From positions 137,432 through 201,431 of the forward strand of contig NZ_KQ954256.1 in assembly GCF_001519065.1 (NCBI RefSeq): a DNA stretch of 64,000 bases. The letters are read 5' to 3'. Origin of the DNA: Novosphingobium sp. FSW06-99. Lineage in GTDB: Bacteria > Pseudomonadota > Alphaproteobacteria > Sphingomonadales > Sphingomonadaceae. How positions within the stretch are numbered: the stretch's first letter is position 1; each line of letters opens with the position of its first letter. The notes beneath the pieces were generated by a model. It was given only the letters and a program-made list of their open reading frames with translations, searched no databases and had not been told where the DNA came from. A program made the translations under genes and the position numbers. Of this stretch, positions 52,226 to 62,004 are shown one piece after another.

Positions 52226-53233
52226 ATGAGCACGGCCGCGCGCCCCGCCCCTCTGGCGCTCAGCATGGGCGATCCGGCGGGCGTCGGCCCCGAACTGGCG
52301 GTCGCGGCGTGGCAGATGGCCGTGTCCGGACACCTGCCGCCGTTTGTTGTGGTCGGTTCGCACGCGGTGATCGCAGCGGCGGCGCGCGACCGGCAAGTGC
52401 CGGTGGTCGCGGTGGCATCGCCAGACGCCGCGCTGGCCGCGTTTCCCGCCGCACTGCCGGTGATCGATATCGGCACCGGCGCCTATACGCCGGGCGCACC
52501 CGATGATGCCGGGGCCGCGCTGGCGCTGGCCAGTCTGACGCTGGCCACCGAATTGACCCGCCATGGCGCGACATCGGCGCTGGTGACCGGTCCGGTCGCC
52601 AAAAGCCGCCTCGCGCGGGTCGGCTTCGCGTTTCCGGGCCAGACCGAATGTGTCGCCGCCGCTTGCGGCATTGCCGCCGATGATGCGGTGATGATGCTGG
52701 CCGGGCCCAGCCTGCGGGTGGTGCCGATCACTGTCCATGTGGCGCTGGCCGAAGTCCCCGGCCTGCTGACCACGCGGCTGATCACCGCGCGCGCGACGAT
52801 CGCCGCCGCCGCGCTGGCCCGCGATTTCGGGATTGCCCGTCCGCGCCTCGCCGTGGCCGGGCTCAATCCCCATGCCGGTGAAGAAGGCCGCATGGGCCAC
52901 GAGGATCAGGCCGTGATCGCGCCCGCCGTTGCACAACTGCGGGCCGCCGGGATCGATGCGGTGGGCCCGCTGCCCGCCGACACGATGTTTCATGCCGCCG
53001 CGCGCGCGACGTATGATCTGGCGATCTGCATGTACCACGATCAGGCGCTGATCCCGATCAAGGCGCTCGATTTCGACGAAGGCGTCAATGTCACGCTGGG
53101 GCTGCCGATCATCCGCACCAGCCCCGACCACGGCACCGCGTTCGGCATTGCCGGAACCGGCACCGCGCGCGCCGGTGCGACGCTTGCGGCGATCCGCATG
53201 GCCGCCCAATGCGTGGCCCACCGCAATGCCTGA
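52226..53233 (+). CDS. pdxA: 4-hydroxythreonine-4-phosphate dehydrogenase
   Basis: A 335-residue enzyme of pyridoxal phosphate synthesis. PLALSMGDPAGVGPELAVAA at the N-terminus, metal ligands in VARDFGIARPRLAVAGLNPH (H) and MYHDQALIPIKALDFDEGVN, and ends with RTSPDHGTAFGIAGTGTAR. Standard length. Start at ATG 52226; overlaps rsmA by eight bases. The downstream order surA-pdxA-rsmA is classical. Confidence 0.95.
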   Translation: MSTAARPAPLALSMGDPAGVGPELAVAAWQMAVSGHLPPFVVVGSHAVIAAAARDRQVPVVAVASPDAALAAFPAALPVIDIGTGAYTPGAPDDAGAALALASLTLATELTRHGATSALVTGPVAKSRLARVGFAFPGQTECVAAACGIAADDAVMMLAGPSLRVVPITVHVALAEVPGLLTTRLITARATIAAAALARDFGIARPRLAVAGLNPHAGEEGRMGHEDQAVIAPAVAQLRAAGIDAVGPLPADTMFHAAARATYDLAICMYHDQALIPIKALDFDEGVNVTLGLPIIRTSPDHGTAFGIAGTGTARAGATLAAIRMAAQCVAHRNA

Positions 53234-54050
53234 TCTTCCGCCTCTGCGTGATGTGGTCAATCGCCACGGCTTGCTGGCGCAGAAATCGCTGGGCCAGAAT
53301 TTCCTGTTCGACGAACAGTTGCTGGCGCGTATCGCCGCCGTGCCCGGATCGCTCAAGGATGCCGACGTGCTGGAAGTCGGTCCCGGTCCCGGCGGGCTGA
53401 CCCGCGCGCTGCTGCGCGCCGGGGCGCGCGTTACCGCGATCGAAATGGACCGTCGCTGCCTGCCGGCGCTGGCCGAACTGGGCGAGGCCTTTCCCGGCCA
53501 GTTGCGGGTAATCGAGGGCGATGCGGTAAAGATCGATCCGGCCAGCTTGTTCGACGGCCCTTATCACATTGCCGCCAACTTGCCCTACAATGTCGGCACC
53601 GCGCTGTTCACCGGCTGGCTATCGGGGCCTGTCTGGCCGCCGCGCTGGCAATCGCTGACGCTGATGTTTCAGCTCGAAGTGGCCGAGCGGATCATCGCCA
53701 GGTCCGGCAGCGATGGCTATGGCCGCCTGGCCATCCTGTCACAGTGGCGCGCCAGCCCGCGCATCGCCATCAAGGTCCATCGCAGCGCGTTTACGCCGCC
53801 GCCCAAAGTCATGTCGGCGATCGTCCACGTGGTCCCGGGCGCGATGCCCGAAGGCGTCAAACCGCGCACGCTGGAACGCCTGACTGAAGCCGCCTTTGGC
53901 CAACGCCGCAAGATGCTGCGCCAGTCGCTGAAAGGCCTGCCCGGCGCGCTGCCCGCGCTCGAAGCCCTGGCCATCGACCCGTCCCGCCGCGCCGAAACGC
54001 TCGATATCGCGGAATTTATCGCCATCGCGCGGGTGATCGACGGCCAGTAA
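53226..54050 (+). CDS. rsmA: 16S rRNA dimethyladenosine transferase (KsgA)
   Basis: A 274-residue SAM methyltransferase that dimethylates two adjacent adenines (A1518/A1519) in the 16S rRNA 3' hairpin. Motif GQNFLFDEQLLARIAAVPGS, motif I EVGPGPGGLTRALLRAGARV and catalytic motif IV NLPYNVGTALF are all visible. Start ATG 53226, inside the end of pdxA, so translation is coupled. Ends 11 bp from the convergent YSC84 gene. Confidence 0.96.
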   Translation: MPDLPPLRDVVNRHGLLAQKSLGQNFLFDEQLLARIAAVPGSLKDADVLEVGPGPGGLTRALLRAGARVTAIEMDRRCLPALAELGEAFPGQLRVIEGDAVKIDPASLFDGPYHIAANLPYNVGTALFTGWLSGPVWPPRWQSLTLMFQLEVAERIIARSGSDGYGRLAILSQWRASPRIAIKVHRSAFTPPPKVMSAIVHVVPGAMPEGVKPRTLERLTEAAFGQRRKMLRQSLKGLPGALPALEALAIDPSRRAETLDIAEFIAIARVIDGQ

Positions 54051-54061
54051 GGCTTGGCCGA

Positions 54062-54625
54062 TCAGCGCGGATGGATCGGCGTGATCTTGGTGCCTTGCAG
54101 CGTCAGGTCGGCCATCAGGCCCTTTTCGCTGAACGGAAAGGCATAGATGTCCTTGGTCAGCGTGGTCGAATTGGCCTCGGCTGCGGCGCCGGTGTTGATG
54201 ATCGCCACGCTCGGCCCGGTACCGACATCGAACCCGGTGCTGCGACGCAGATGGCGCAAGGCGCCGTCGTTCATCAGGAACAGCACATAGCCGAACTTTT
54301 CGACCCCGGCCTGAAACCCGAAGCTGCCGCCCGACAGATTGTAGAAGCCCGCCGCGTGCCCGTTGACCAGCAGCACGCCGTCGCCGCTTTCCCCGCCGAA
54401 CACAAACCCCGCCTTGTAGATCGCCGGGAACACCAGCACGGCGCGGGCATGATGGGCAAACAGCCGCGACCTGGGCTCGGTCCGCTCAAGCTCATGCAGG
54501 GCGCGTTCGCCGCGCACTGCAATCTTTGCGGCGGATTCACGGGCTTGCGCGGCGGGGATCAGCGGCGCCGACACGGCAGCGACAAGGGCCATCGTGGCGA
54601 CGAATGAAGCGCGGAAATAGGGCAT
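54062..54625 (-). CDS. YSC84/SYLF-type lipid-binding protein
   Basis: A 187-residue protein with a signal peptide (about 1-29, MALVAAVSAPLIPAAQA) and a YSC84/SYLF-like domain (FAHHARAVLVFPAIYKAGFV; FGGESGDGVLLVNGHAAGFY). Such domains bind lipids. Likely periplasmic or outer-membrane associated; function unclear. Start ATG 54625, with a longer TTG frame possible. Convergent with rsmA and 105 bp downstream of the TonB receptor stop on the same strand. Confidence 0.8.
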   Translation of the reverse strand: MPYFRASFVATMALVAAVSAPLIPAAQARESAAKIAVRGERALHELERTEPRSRLFAHHARAVLVFPAIYKAGFVFGGESGDGVLLVNGHAAGFYNLSGGSFGFQAGVEKFGYVLFLMNDGALRHLRRSTGFDVGTGPSVAIINTGAAAEANSTTLTKDIYAFPFSEKGLMADLTLQGTKITPIHPR

Positions 54626-54730
54626 GGGCAATGTTCCTCTCGGCAGGTGGCCGGATTGACGCGGGGCCTGTGGCCACCGCTGCCATCCGGCGCCTGTACC
54701 TGCGGTGAAGCGTTTGGCCGCCCCCCGATT

Positions 54731-57148
54731 TCAGAACCGCTGGGTGAACTTGATCGTCACCGTCAGCGGCGGCATTGTCGCGACTTGCGGCACGACATTG
54801 CCACCTGCGTTGAACTGGGCATAGCCGACATAGCCGATGTCGCCCAGATTGGGCCGCGCGCCGGTCAGGTTGTTGGCATTGACCGACAGTTCCGACCGCG
54901 CCCACGCCACGCCGACGCGCGCATTGACCAGCGAATAACCCGGACTGGTTGCCAGCGTGCCGCTGCCGCTGTTGAGGATGCGCACTTCATTGCCGGTATA
55001 GCTGTAGTCGGCACCGATGAACCCTTCGAGGCCATGACCGATCGGCGCGCGATAGTCGCTGCCCAGTGTCACCGTTGCGGCCGGTGTTCCGGCAATCCGC
55101 TGGCCCGCCGCAATGCCCAACCCCAGCACCGCCAGATTGCCCGGATCGGTCAGATCGGTGTGTTCATAGCCCACACCCAGGTTGAAGCTCCAGTACCGCG
55201 TCAGCTTGCCCGAGGCTTCGAGTTCGCCGCCGTTGATCGTCGCCTTGGTGCCGTTGACCGAGAAATAGGCACCGCAGCCCAGCGCGACCTGTTGCTGGAT
55301 ATTGCTCCAGTCGATGTGGAACCCATCCGCAGTGATCAGGATGCCCGGATCGCGCAATTGCAGCTTGGCCCCCGCTTCATAGCTCCACAGCGTATCGGAT
55401 TTCAGATTGGTGATCACCGAATCCGGCACCCCGTTGGGCAGCGAGCAATAACTCAGCAGCGGTTGTGCACCCCCGGCCCGGAACCCCTTGGACGCCGAGC
55501 CATAGATCATCAGATCGCGGTTGGCCTGCCAGGCCAGCTCGAATTTCGGATCGAACCCGCTTTCGCTGTTGGCTGTCGGGCTCGACGGGGTCGGTCCGCC
55601 GTTCATGAACCCGTCGGCGGTGTAATCGGCGTGCTGTTTCAGCCAATAGGCGCGCCCGCCCAGCGTTACCGTGAACTGGTCGAGAAACTTGTAATAAAGC
55701 TCGCCGAACAACGAAAAGTCGTCCTGCGAACCGGGGTTGTTCTGCGTCCAGATCAGATTGCTGGGCGTGCCAGGGGTGCCTTCGGTCCACCCGGTCAGCG
55801 CGGCAAGACCGGTGGCCGTGGTGTCAGGAATCGAAAAGTCGTTGCTGACATGCGAATAATACAGCCCGATCGTGCCGGTCAGGCCCTTGAACGGCTCGAA
55901 CGACAGGCGGTTTTCGCTGACGAACTGTTTCTGCGTGTGGACCCCGTTCCAGATATAGGGCTGGGCGGGCAAAGTGCCCGGCCCGACCCCGGTGGTCACG
56001 CCATAAAAGCTCTGCAAGGCCTGCTGCGTGCCATATGTCGAATCTTCATAGTCTTCGGTCTTGCGATAGAAATAGCTGTTGGCCGAAACGAACGACCAGC
56101 CTTCGCCCTTGTATTTCAGGTCGATCGATTCGGTGATCCAGCGGTCCGACGCGGTGGGCTGCACATTGAACGCGCGGTCGAGCGTGTAATCGGGGGTGAA
56201 ATTCGGCAAAGGCGCAAAGGCTGCGGGAAATCCGTGGTCGCTTTGCGATTGGCCCATCACCCGCGCGATGACTTCCAGATCTTCGGTCGCCTGCCAGCGC
56301 GCCGTGACCGATCCGCCATAGCTGCTGACCGCGCCCTGGTTGCCGACCGTGGTACGCGGCGCGGTGGTGTTGGTGGGATCGTACGTCGCCTCGCTGGTCG
56401 GGTCGGTGACATAAGTGCGCTTCAGATAGCCCGCTTCGTGATCGTAAAAGCCGACCACGCGCAGCGCCAGCCGATCGGGCACCAGCACCACATTGCCCAC
56501 CCCGCTGACCCCGCCATCGGCGCTGCCGCCGTGCTCGGTCGCGCCGATATCGGCGGTCATCGCCGCGCTGTCGGTGGTCAGGTCGGGTTTTTTGGTGATC
56601 AGGCGTACGTTGCCGCCCAGCGAGCTTTCGCCAAACAGCGTGCCCTGCGGCCCTTTGAGCACTTCGATATTGGCAATGTCGAGCACACGCGGATCGAGCG
56701 AGCCGGGCACCGGCGTGTCATCGATATAGAACCCGGTCGCGCCCGCCGTACCGGCCAGATTCTGCCCGGTGATGCCGCGAATGGCGATCGTGCGCGCCGA
56801 GGAAATCCCGGTCGGCCCGCCGCCATAGGAAAACGACAGGTTGGGCACTTTGGTGGCATAATCGTCGAAGGTCAGGATGTTCTTGGCTTCGAGCGTCTTT
56901 TCTGAAAACGCGGTGATCGCGATCGGCACGGTCGCCACCGTTTCGCTGCGTTTGCGCGCGGTCACCACCAGTTCGGGCGCCGCGTCGCCTGGCGCGCTGG
57001 CGGCCGCTGGCGGGGTGTCTGCGCGTGCCGTTACCGGGCCGAGCAGCGCCGCCGTGCCCAGCCCCGCCAGCAGGCAGGTCGTGCCCGCCCAGCGCCCCGT
57101 ACCGCGTGTAAACTTGCGTGAATGGCCAATGCCGGTGTCGTGCCGCAT
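54731..57148 (-). CDS. TonB-dependent outer membrane receptor
   Basis: An 805-residue receptor with signal peptide (LLAGLGTAALLGPVTARA), a TonB box-like PELVVTARKR at about 55, plug domain (SEKTLEAKNILTFDDYATKV, VLKGPQGTLFGESSLGGNVR) and a 22-strand barrel to a C-terminal F (MPPLTVTIKFTQRF), as required for BAM recognition. Substrate not readable. Start ATG 57148 follows AAGGGGATCAAAGAC. Divergent from bioB across 336 bp, which may suggest biotin-related uptake; this is inference only. Confidence 0.88.
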   Translation of the reverse strand: MRHDTGIGHSRKFTRGTGRWAGTTCLLAGLGTAALLGPVTARADTPPAAASAPGDAAPELVVTARKRSETVATVPIAITAFSEKTLEAKNILTFDDYATKVPNLSFSYGGGPTGISSARTIAIRGITGQNLAGTAGATGFYIDDTPVPGSLDPRVLDIANIEVLKGPQGTLFGESSLGGNVRLITKKPDLTTDSAAMTADIGATEHGGSADGGVSGVGNVVLVPDRLALRVVGFYDHEAGYLKRTYVTDPTSEATYDPTNTTAPRTTVGNQGAVSSYGGSVTARWQATEDLEVIARVMGQSQSDHGFPAAFAPLPNFTPDYTLDRAFNVQPTASDRWITESIDLKYKGEGWSFVSANSYFYRKTEDYEDSTYGTQQALQSFYGVTTGVGPGTLPAQPYIWNGVHTQKQFVSENRLSFEPFKGLTGTIGLYYSHVSNDFSIPDTTATGLAALTGWTEGTPGTPSNLIWTQNNPGSQDDFSLFGELYYKFLDQFTVTLGGRAYWLKQHADYTADGFMNGGPTPSSPTANSESGFDPKFELAWQANRDLMIYGSASKGFRAGGAQPLLSYCSLPNGVPDSVITNLKSDTLWSYEAGAKLQLRDPGILITADGFHIDWSNIQQQVALGCGAYFSVNGTKATINGGELEASGKLTRYWSFNLGVGYEHTDLTDPGNLAVLGLGIAAGQRIAGTPAATVTLGSDYRAPIGHGLEGFIGADYSYTGNEVRILNSGSGTLATSPGYSLVNARVGVAWARSELSVNANNLTGARPNLGDIGYVGYAQFNAGGNVVPQVATMPPLTVTIKFTQRF

Positions 57149-57163
57149 GTCTTTGATCCCCTT

Positions 57164-57193
57164 GCCTGATCGGTCGAAGCCTGATCGGTTGAA
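57164..57193. repeat. Two 15-bp direct repeats in the TonB receptor-bioB gap
   Basis: Tandem GCCTGATCGGTCGAA and GCCTGATCGGTTGAA (57164-57178 and 57179-57193), 16 bp upstream of the receptor start. Close by is a partial palindrome GAATTT(57191-57196)...AAATTC(57204-57209). They are candidates for a regulator binding site or a small duplication. The rest of the 336-bp gap shows no gene that I can support. Confidence 0.5.
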
Positions 57194-57484
57194 TTTCCGA
57201 GAAAAATTCAGCCGCGTACCAGCTTGCCTGTCGTTGCCCGGCCGGGCCGGGTGCTGGTGTGATGGTATGCAAGCCCGATGCCTGCACAGCGCCGTAAAGC
57301 GACGGTCGAATGCTGATTTGCGACATGGCCAACAAGGACATCGCGCCCCGCCAAGCGCCCCCATCCCGTCGTCCTATCGCAAAAACCGGTTTGCAGACGC
57401 GCGCGGAATGCTAAGGGCGGGTGCAATATGGCGTGCGGTTTTAGCGCCGTCGCCCGGTTCGCCACTTTGCAAGGGACACTTCGC

Positions 57485-58519
57485 ATGTTTGCAAATGCCA
57501 GCACCTCGCCGGTTCGCAACGACTGGACGCGCGATGAAATCGCCGCCCTGTTCGACCTGCCGTTCACCGAGCTGGTGTTTGAGGCAGCACAGGTTCACCG
57601 CGCCCACCACCGCGCGGGCGAAGTGCAATTGTGCACCCTGCTGTCGATCAAAACCGGCGGTTGCCCCGAAGATTGCGGATACTGTTCGCAATCGGTCAAG
57701 GCCGACAGCGGCGTCGAAGCGACCAAGCTGATGGACGTCCAGGCCGTGCTGCAATCGGCGGCACAGGCGCGCGACAACGGGTCAAAGCGGTTCTGCATGG
57801 GCGCGGCCTGGCGCAATCCCAAAGACCGCGACATGCCCGCGATCATCGCCATGGTCAAAGGCGTGCGCGAAATGGGCATGGAAACCTGCATGACGCTGGG
57901 CATGCTGACCGAGGGGCAGGCCGCGCAACTGGCCGATGCGGGGCTCGACTATTACAACCACAACATCGACACCTCGCCCGAACGCTATGGCGAGGTGATC
58001 ACCACGCGCACCTTTGGCGAACGGCTCGATACGCTGGACCGCGTGCGCGCGGCGGGGATCAATGTGTGCTCTGGCGGGATTGTCGGCATGGGCGAAACGC
58101 GCGCCGACCGGGTCGGCTTCGTCCACGCGCTGGCGACGATGGCGCATCACCCCGAATCCGTGCCGGTCAACGCGCTGGTGCCGATCAAGGGCACCGTGCT
58201 GGGCGACATGCTGGCCGATACCCCGCTGGCCAGGATCGATGACATCGAATTCGTGCGCACGGTTGCGGTCGCGCGGATCACCATGCCGCTGTCGATGGTG
58301 CGGCTATCGGCCGGGCGCGAGGCGATGAGCGAGGCGACGCAAAGCCTGTGCTTCCTGGCCGGGGCCAATTCGATCTTTACCGGCGACAAGCTGCTGACGG
58401 CGGCCAACGCGGGCGACGATGCCGATGCGGCGATGTTCGCGCGCCTCGGTCTCAAACCGATGGAAGGCGAAGAACCGCTGCGCGCGGCCAAGACCTGCGC
58501 CGGGGCTTGCGCAGCCTGA
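57485..58519 (+). CDS. bioB: Biotin synthase
   Basis: A 344-residue radical SAM enzyme that inserts sulfur into dethiobiotin. The [4Fe-4S] motif is C60-PED-C64-GY-C67 after TLLSIKTGG, and SQSVKAD follows. Other typical pieces are [29 protein letters not shown] and [17 protein letters not shown] 57485 gives a standard N-terminus. First gene of bioB-bioF-bioD-bioA; bioF starts 7 bp after its stop. Confidence 0.96.
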   Translation: MFANASTSPVRNDWTRDEIAALFDLPFTELVFEAAQVHRAHHRAGEVQLCTLLSIKTGGCPEDCGYCSQSVKADSGVEATKLMDVQAVLQSAAQARDNGSKRFCMGAAWRNPKDRDMPAIIAMVKGVREMGMETCMTLGMLTEGQAAQLADAGLDYYNHNIDTSPERYGEVITTRTFGERLDTLDRVRAAGINVCSGGIVGMGETRADRVGFVHALATMAHHPESVPVNALVPIKGTVLGDMLADTPLARIDDIEFVRTVAVARITMPLSMVRLSAGREAMSEATQSLCFLAGANSIFTGDKLLTAANAGDDADAAMFARLGLKPMEGEEPLRAAKTCAGACAA

Positions 58520-58525
58520 CGCCCA

Positions 58526-59644
58526 ATGTGGCAGAGGCATCACGATGACCTGACGGCGCTGGCGGCACGCGGGCGCGCGCGCGCGCTCGTGCCCCGGCAG
58601 GGACGCGACTTTGCCAGCAACGATTATCTGGCGCTGTCGGCCTCGCCCCGCCTGCGCGATGCGATCGGCGCGGCGCTGGCGCGCGGGGTGCCCGCCGGAT
58701 CGGGCGGATCGCGGCTGTTGCGCGGCAACGATCCCGAACACGAGGCGCTGGAGGCCGAGGCTGCAACCTGGGCCGGCAGCGAGGCGGCGCTGTTCCTGTC
58801 ATCGGGCTATTCCGCCAATGTCGCCCTGCTGGCGACGCTGCCGCAAACCGGCGATCTGATCGTGCATGACGAACTGATCCATGCCTCGATGCATGAAGGG
58901 CTGCGCCTGACCCGCGCAACAGCGCTGGCGGTGCCGCACAACCACGCCGATGCTTTTGCCGAGGCCTGCGCGCAATGGCGCGCGGCGGGGCACACCGGGC
59001 GCATCTGGCTGGCGTTCGAAACGCTCTATTCGATGGATGGCGATTGCGCCCCGCTGGCCGATCTGGTGGCGATTGCCGAACGCCATGATGCGGTGATGCT
59101 GATCGACGAGGCGCACGCCACCGGCGTGTTCGGACCGGGCGGACGGGGCCTGGCCGAAGGGCTGGACGGGCGGCCCGACACGGTGGTGCTGCGTACATGT
59201 GGCAAAGCGCTGGGGGTGGAGGGCGCGCTGGTGTTCGGCCCTGCCGTGGTGCGCGATTTTCTGGTCAACCGGGGGCGCCCGTTCATCTTTTCGACCGCGC
59301 CCTCGCCGCTGGTGGCCGCCGCCGTGCGCGAGGCCTTGCGCATTTGTGACGATGAACCCGATCGCCGCGCCCGGCTGGCCGCGCTGGCGGCAGAGGCCGA
59401 ACGCTTGATGGTGCCGCTGGGCGCGACTGCCACCGGCACCCAGATCCTGCCGGTGATGCTGGGCGATGATCGGCGCACGATGCGCGTGGCAGGCGCGATG
59501 CAGGCCGCCGGGTTCGACATTCGCGGCATTCGCCCGCCGACCGTGCCGCCGGGCACAGCACGGCTGCGCATTTCGCTGACACTGAACAGCACGCCGGGCG
59601 ATCTGGCCGCGCTCGCCCGGGTGCTGGAGGAGACGCTGGTATGA
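58526..59644 (+). CDS. bioF: 8-amino-7-oxononanoate synthase
   Basis: A 372-residue PLP enzyme that condenses pimeloyl-thioester with alanine. FASNDYLALSASPRLRDAIG, GSGGSRLLRGNDPEHEALEA, IDEAHATGVFGPGGRG (194-200) and the PLP lysine K227 in LRTCGKALGVEGALV are visible. Start ATG 58526. Overlaps bioD by four bases (ATGA), so translation is coupled. Confidence 0.95.
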   Translation: MWQRHHDDLTALAARGRARALVPRQGRDFASNDYLALSASPRLRDAIGAALARGVPAGSGGSRLLRGNDPEHEALEAEAATWAGSEAALFLSSGYSANVALLATLPQTGDLIVHDELIHASMHEGLRLTRATALAVPHNHADAFAEACAQWRAAGHTGRIWLAFETLYSMDGDCAPLADLVAIAERHDAVMLIDEAHATGVFGPGGRGLAEGLDGRPDTVVLRTCGKALGVEGALVFGPAVVRDFLVNRGRPFIFSTAPSPLVAAAVREALRICDDEPDRRARLAALAAEAERLMVPLGATATGTQILPVMLGDDRRTMRVAGAMQAAGFDIRGIRPPTVPPGTARLRISLTLNSTPGDLAALARVLEETLV

Positions 59645-60261
59645 CCGCATTCGTCGTCACCGGAACCGACACCGGGATCGGCAAGACCGTGTTTGCCGCG
59701 GCGCTGACCGGGGCACTGGCCGCGCATTACTGGAAACCGGTGCAATCCGGGCTGGAAGACGGCGCCGATGCCGACACCGTGGCCACGCTGTCTGGCGTAG
59801 CGCGCGATCTCATCCTGCCCGAAGCCTATCGCCTGACCCAGCCCTTGTCGCCGCATCGCGCCGCCGAACTCGACGGGCTGATGATCGATCCTGCCCGGCT
59901 GGCGCTGCCGCCGCAACGCCCGCTGGTAGTCGAAGGCGCAGGCGGCGCGCTGGTGCCGATCACGCGCAGCACGACTTATGCCGACGTGTTCGCCTGGTGG
60001 AACCTGCCGGTGATCGTGGTGGCGCGCACCGGGCTGGGCACGATCAACCACAGCCTGTTGACGATCGAGGCGCTGCGCGCGCGCGGGATCACCGTGCACG
60101 GCCTGGCGTTTGTCGGCGATGCCAACGACGACAACGAGGCAACGATTGCCGCAATGGGCGATGTGCGCCGTCTGGGGCGCCTGCCATTGCTGCCCGCGCT
60201 CACCCGCGACAGCCTGGCCTCTGCGTTTGCCGCCGCGTTCGACCTGGCCGCCTTTGCATGA
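59641..60261 (+). CDS. bioD: Dethiobiotin synthetase
   Basis: A 206-residue ATP-dependent carboxylase closing the ureido ring. P-loop GTDTGIGKTVFAAAL (8-16) and VVEGAGGALVPITRSTTYAD. Short but within the family. Overlaps bioF by four bases and bioA by four bases. Confidence 0.94.
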   Translation: MTAFVVTGTDTGIGKTVFAAALTGALAAHYWKPVQSGLEDGADADTVATLSGVARDLILPEAYRLTQPLSPHRAAELDGLMIDPARLALPPQRPLVVEGAGGALVPITRSTTYADVFAWWNLPVIVVARTGLGTINHSLLTIEALRARGITVHGLAFVGDANDDNEATIAAMGDVRRLGRLPLLPALTRDSLASAFAAAFDLAAFA

Positions 60262-61505
60262 GCGCGATCTGGCATCCGTTTACGCAGCACGGGTTGAATG
60301 AACCGATCCCGCTGGTCGACCGCGCCGAGGGCGCCGCCTTGTTCACCCGCGACGGGCGGCGGGTGATCGACGGCATTTCAAGCTGGTGGGTCACCACCCA
60401 CGGCCACAACCACCCGCGCATCATGGCCGCCGTACGCGACCAGGCCGACCGGCTGGATCAGGTGATCTTTGCCGGCTGGACCCACCAGCCCGCCGAAACC
60501 GTGGCGCAGGGCCTGCGCGCGCTGATGCCCGCCGAACTGACCCGCGTGTTCTTTTCCGACAGCGGATCGACCGCGGTCGAAGTCGCGCTGAAAATGGCGC
60601 TGGGCTTTCACGCGCACACCGGTACCGGGCGCAGCGGCATCGTGGTGATGGAACACAGCTATCACGGCGATACCATCGGCACGATGTCGGTGGGCGAACG
60701 CGGGGTGTTCAACGCGGCCTATGCACCGCTGCTGTTCGATGTCGGCACGATCCCGTTCCCGGCGGGCGATGGTGACAACACGTTGTCCGCGCTGGCAACA
60801 CTGTGCCGCGACACGCGCCCGGCCGCGCTGATCGTCGAACCGCTGGTGCTGGGCGCGGGCGGCATGCTGTTCTATCCGCCGGCGGTGCTGGCGCAGATGG
60901 CCGCCATCTGCCGCGCGCACGATGTGCTGTTCATCGCCGACGAAGTGATGACCGGATGGGGTCGCACCGGCACGCTGCTGGCCTGTGAACAGGCGGGCGT
61001 GGTGCCCGATATCCTGTGCCTGGCCAAAGGTCTGACGGGCGGATCGATGCCGATGGCGGTGACCATGGCCAGCGAGCCGATCTATGCCGCGCATTTGTCG
61101 ACCGACCGCGCGAAAACCTTTTTCCATTCGTCGAGCTTTACCGCCAACCCGATCGCCTGCGCCGCCGCCGCCGCCAATATCGCGATCTGGCAGGACGAAC
61201 CCGTGCGCGACCGGATCGCCGCGCTGGCCGCGCGCCAGACCGCGATGGTCGAACGGCTGGCCGACCTGCCGGGCGCCACCAACCCGCGCACCTGCGGCAC
61301 GATCGCGGCGATCGACGTAGTCACCCCCGATGGCGGTTATCTGTCCACGCTCGGGCCCCGCTTGCTCGCGCATTTCCGCGACAACAATCTGCTGCTGCGC
61401 CCGCTGGGCAACACCGTCTATGTCATGCCGCCCTATTGCCTCGACACCGAAGACCACGCGCGGATCGAGGCCGGCATCGCCCAGGCGCTGCACAATCTGG
61501 CGTAA
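60258..61505 (+). CDS. bioA: Adenosylmethionine-8-amino-7-oxononanoate aminotransferase
   Basis: A 415-residue class III PLP aminotransferase that makes 7,8-diaminononanoate using SAM as amino donor. WHPFTQHGLNEPIPLVDRAE at the N-terminus, ADEVMTGWGRTGTLLACEQA, and the PLP lysine in CLAKGLTGGSMPMAVTMASE; FFHSSSFTANPIACAAA follows. Start ATG 60258. Last gene of the operon; a 50-bp gap follows. Confidence 0.95.
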   Translation: MSAIWHPFTQHGLNEPIPLVDRAEGAALFTRDGRRVIDGISSWWVTTHGHNHPRIMAAVRDQADRLDQVIFAGWTHQPAETVAQGLRALMPAELTRVFFSDSGSTAVEVALKMALGFHAHTGTGRSGIVVMEHSYHGDTIGTMSVGERGVFNAAYAPLLFDVGTIPFPAGDGDNTLSALATLCRDTRPAALIVEPLVLGAGGMLFYPPAVLAQMAAICRAHDVLFIADEVMTGWGRTGTLLACEQAGVVPDILCLAKGLTGGSMPMAVTMASEPIYAAHLSTDRAKTFFHSSSFTANPIACAAAAANIAIWQDEPVRDRIAALAARQTAMVERLADLPGATNPRTCGTIAAIDVVTPDGGYLSTLGPRLLAHFRDNNLLLRPLGNTVYVMPPYCLDTEDHARIEAGIAQALHNLA

Positions 61506-61554
61506 CGCAGCCTGATGCGATAGCCTTGCGCGCATCGGAAAAGGACCATGGCCC

Positions 61555-61899
61555 ATGCGCGACTGGCAGGATGTGGTGACATTTGCATGCGGCTTGCCCG
61601 GCGTCAGCATGGCCCCGTTCTACGGCACGCCCTGCCCCAAGGTGAACGGCAAGGCGCTCGCCTCTCCCGGACGCGAGGCAGGCAGCTTTGCCCTGTTCAC
61701 CAGCGGCCTCGATGAAAAGCATATGCTGATCGAAACCGACCCCGCCACGTTCTGGCAAACCGACCACTACCGCAATTACCCCGCCGTGCTGGCCAGCTAT
61801 GGCACCGACGCCCACGAGCGGCTGGAAACCTGGCTCACCCGCCGCTGGTGGGATTGCGCGACAAAACAGCAGCGCGCAGCATGGGGCGAGCGCCCTTGA
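61555..61899 (+). CDS. MmcQ/YjbR-like protein
   Basis: A 114-residue protein of the MmcQ/YjbR family (double-stranded-DNA-binding-like fold, function unknown). Typical are DWQDVVTFACGLPGVSMAPF, KVNGKALASPGREAG and CATKQQRAAWGERP, with the W-rich helix. ATG 61555 follows GGCCC. Perhaps unrelated to the biotin genes. Bases 61900-62004 have no gene and fall in GC. Confidence 0.8.
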   Translation: MRDWQDVVTFACGLPGVSMAPFYGTPCPKVNGKALASPGREAGSFALFTSGLDEKHMLIETDPATFWQTDHYRNYPAVLASYGTDAHERLETWLTRRWWDCATKQQRAAWGERP

Positions 61900-62004
61900 C
61901 GCGAGGGCTTGATTGCCGGTCGACTGTGGCAGGTCTCCGTTATGATTGAACGGCAAATTTTGGATGAAAGCGGACATTAACGTCCAGTAAAAATGTCCTA
62001 ACCG

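Noticed and set aside
54647..56905. 752-codon plus-strand frame opposite the TonB receptor
   Set aside because: Mirror frame with low-complexity translation; the receptor on the other strand has plug and barrel features.
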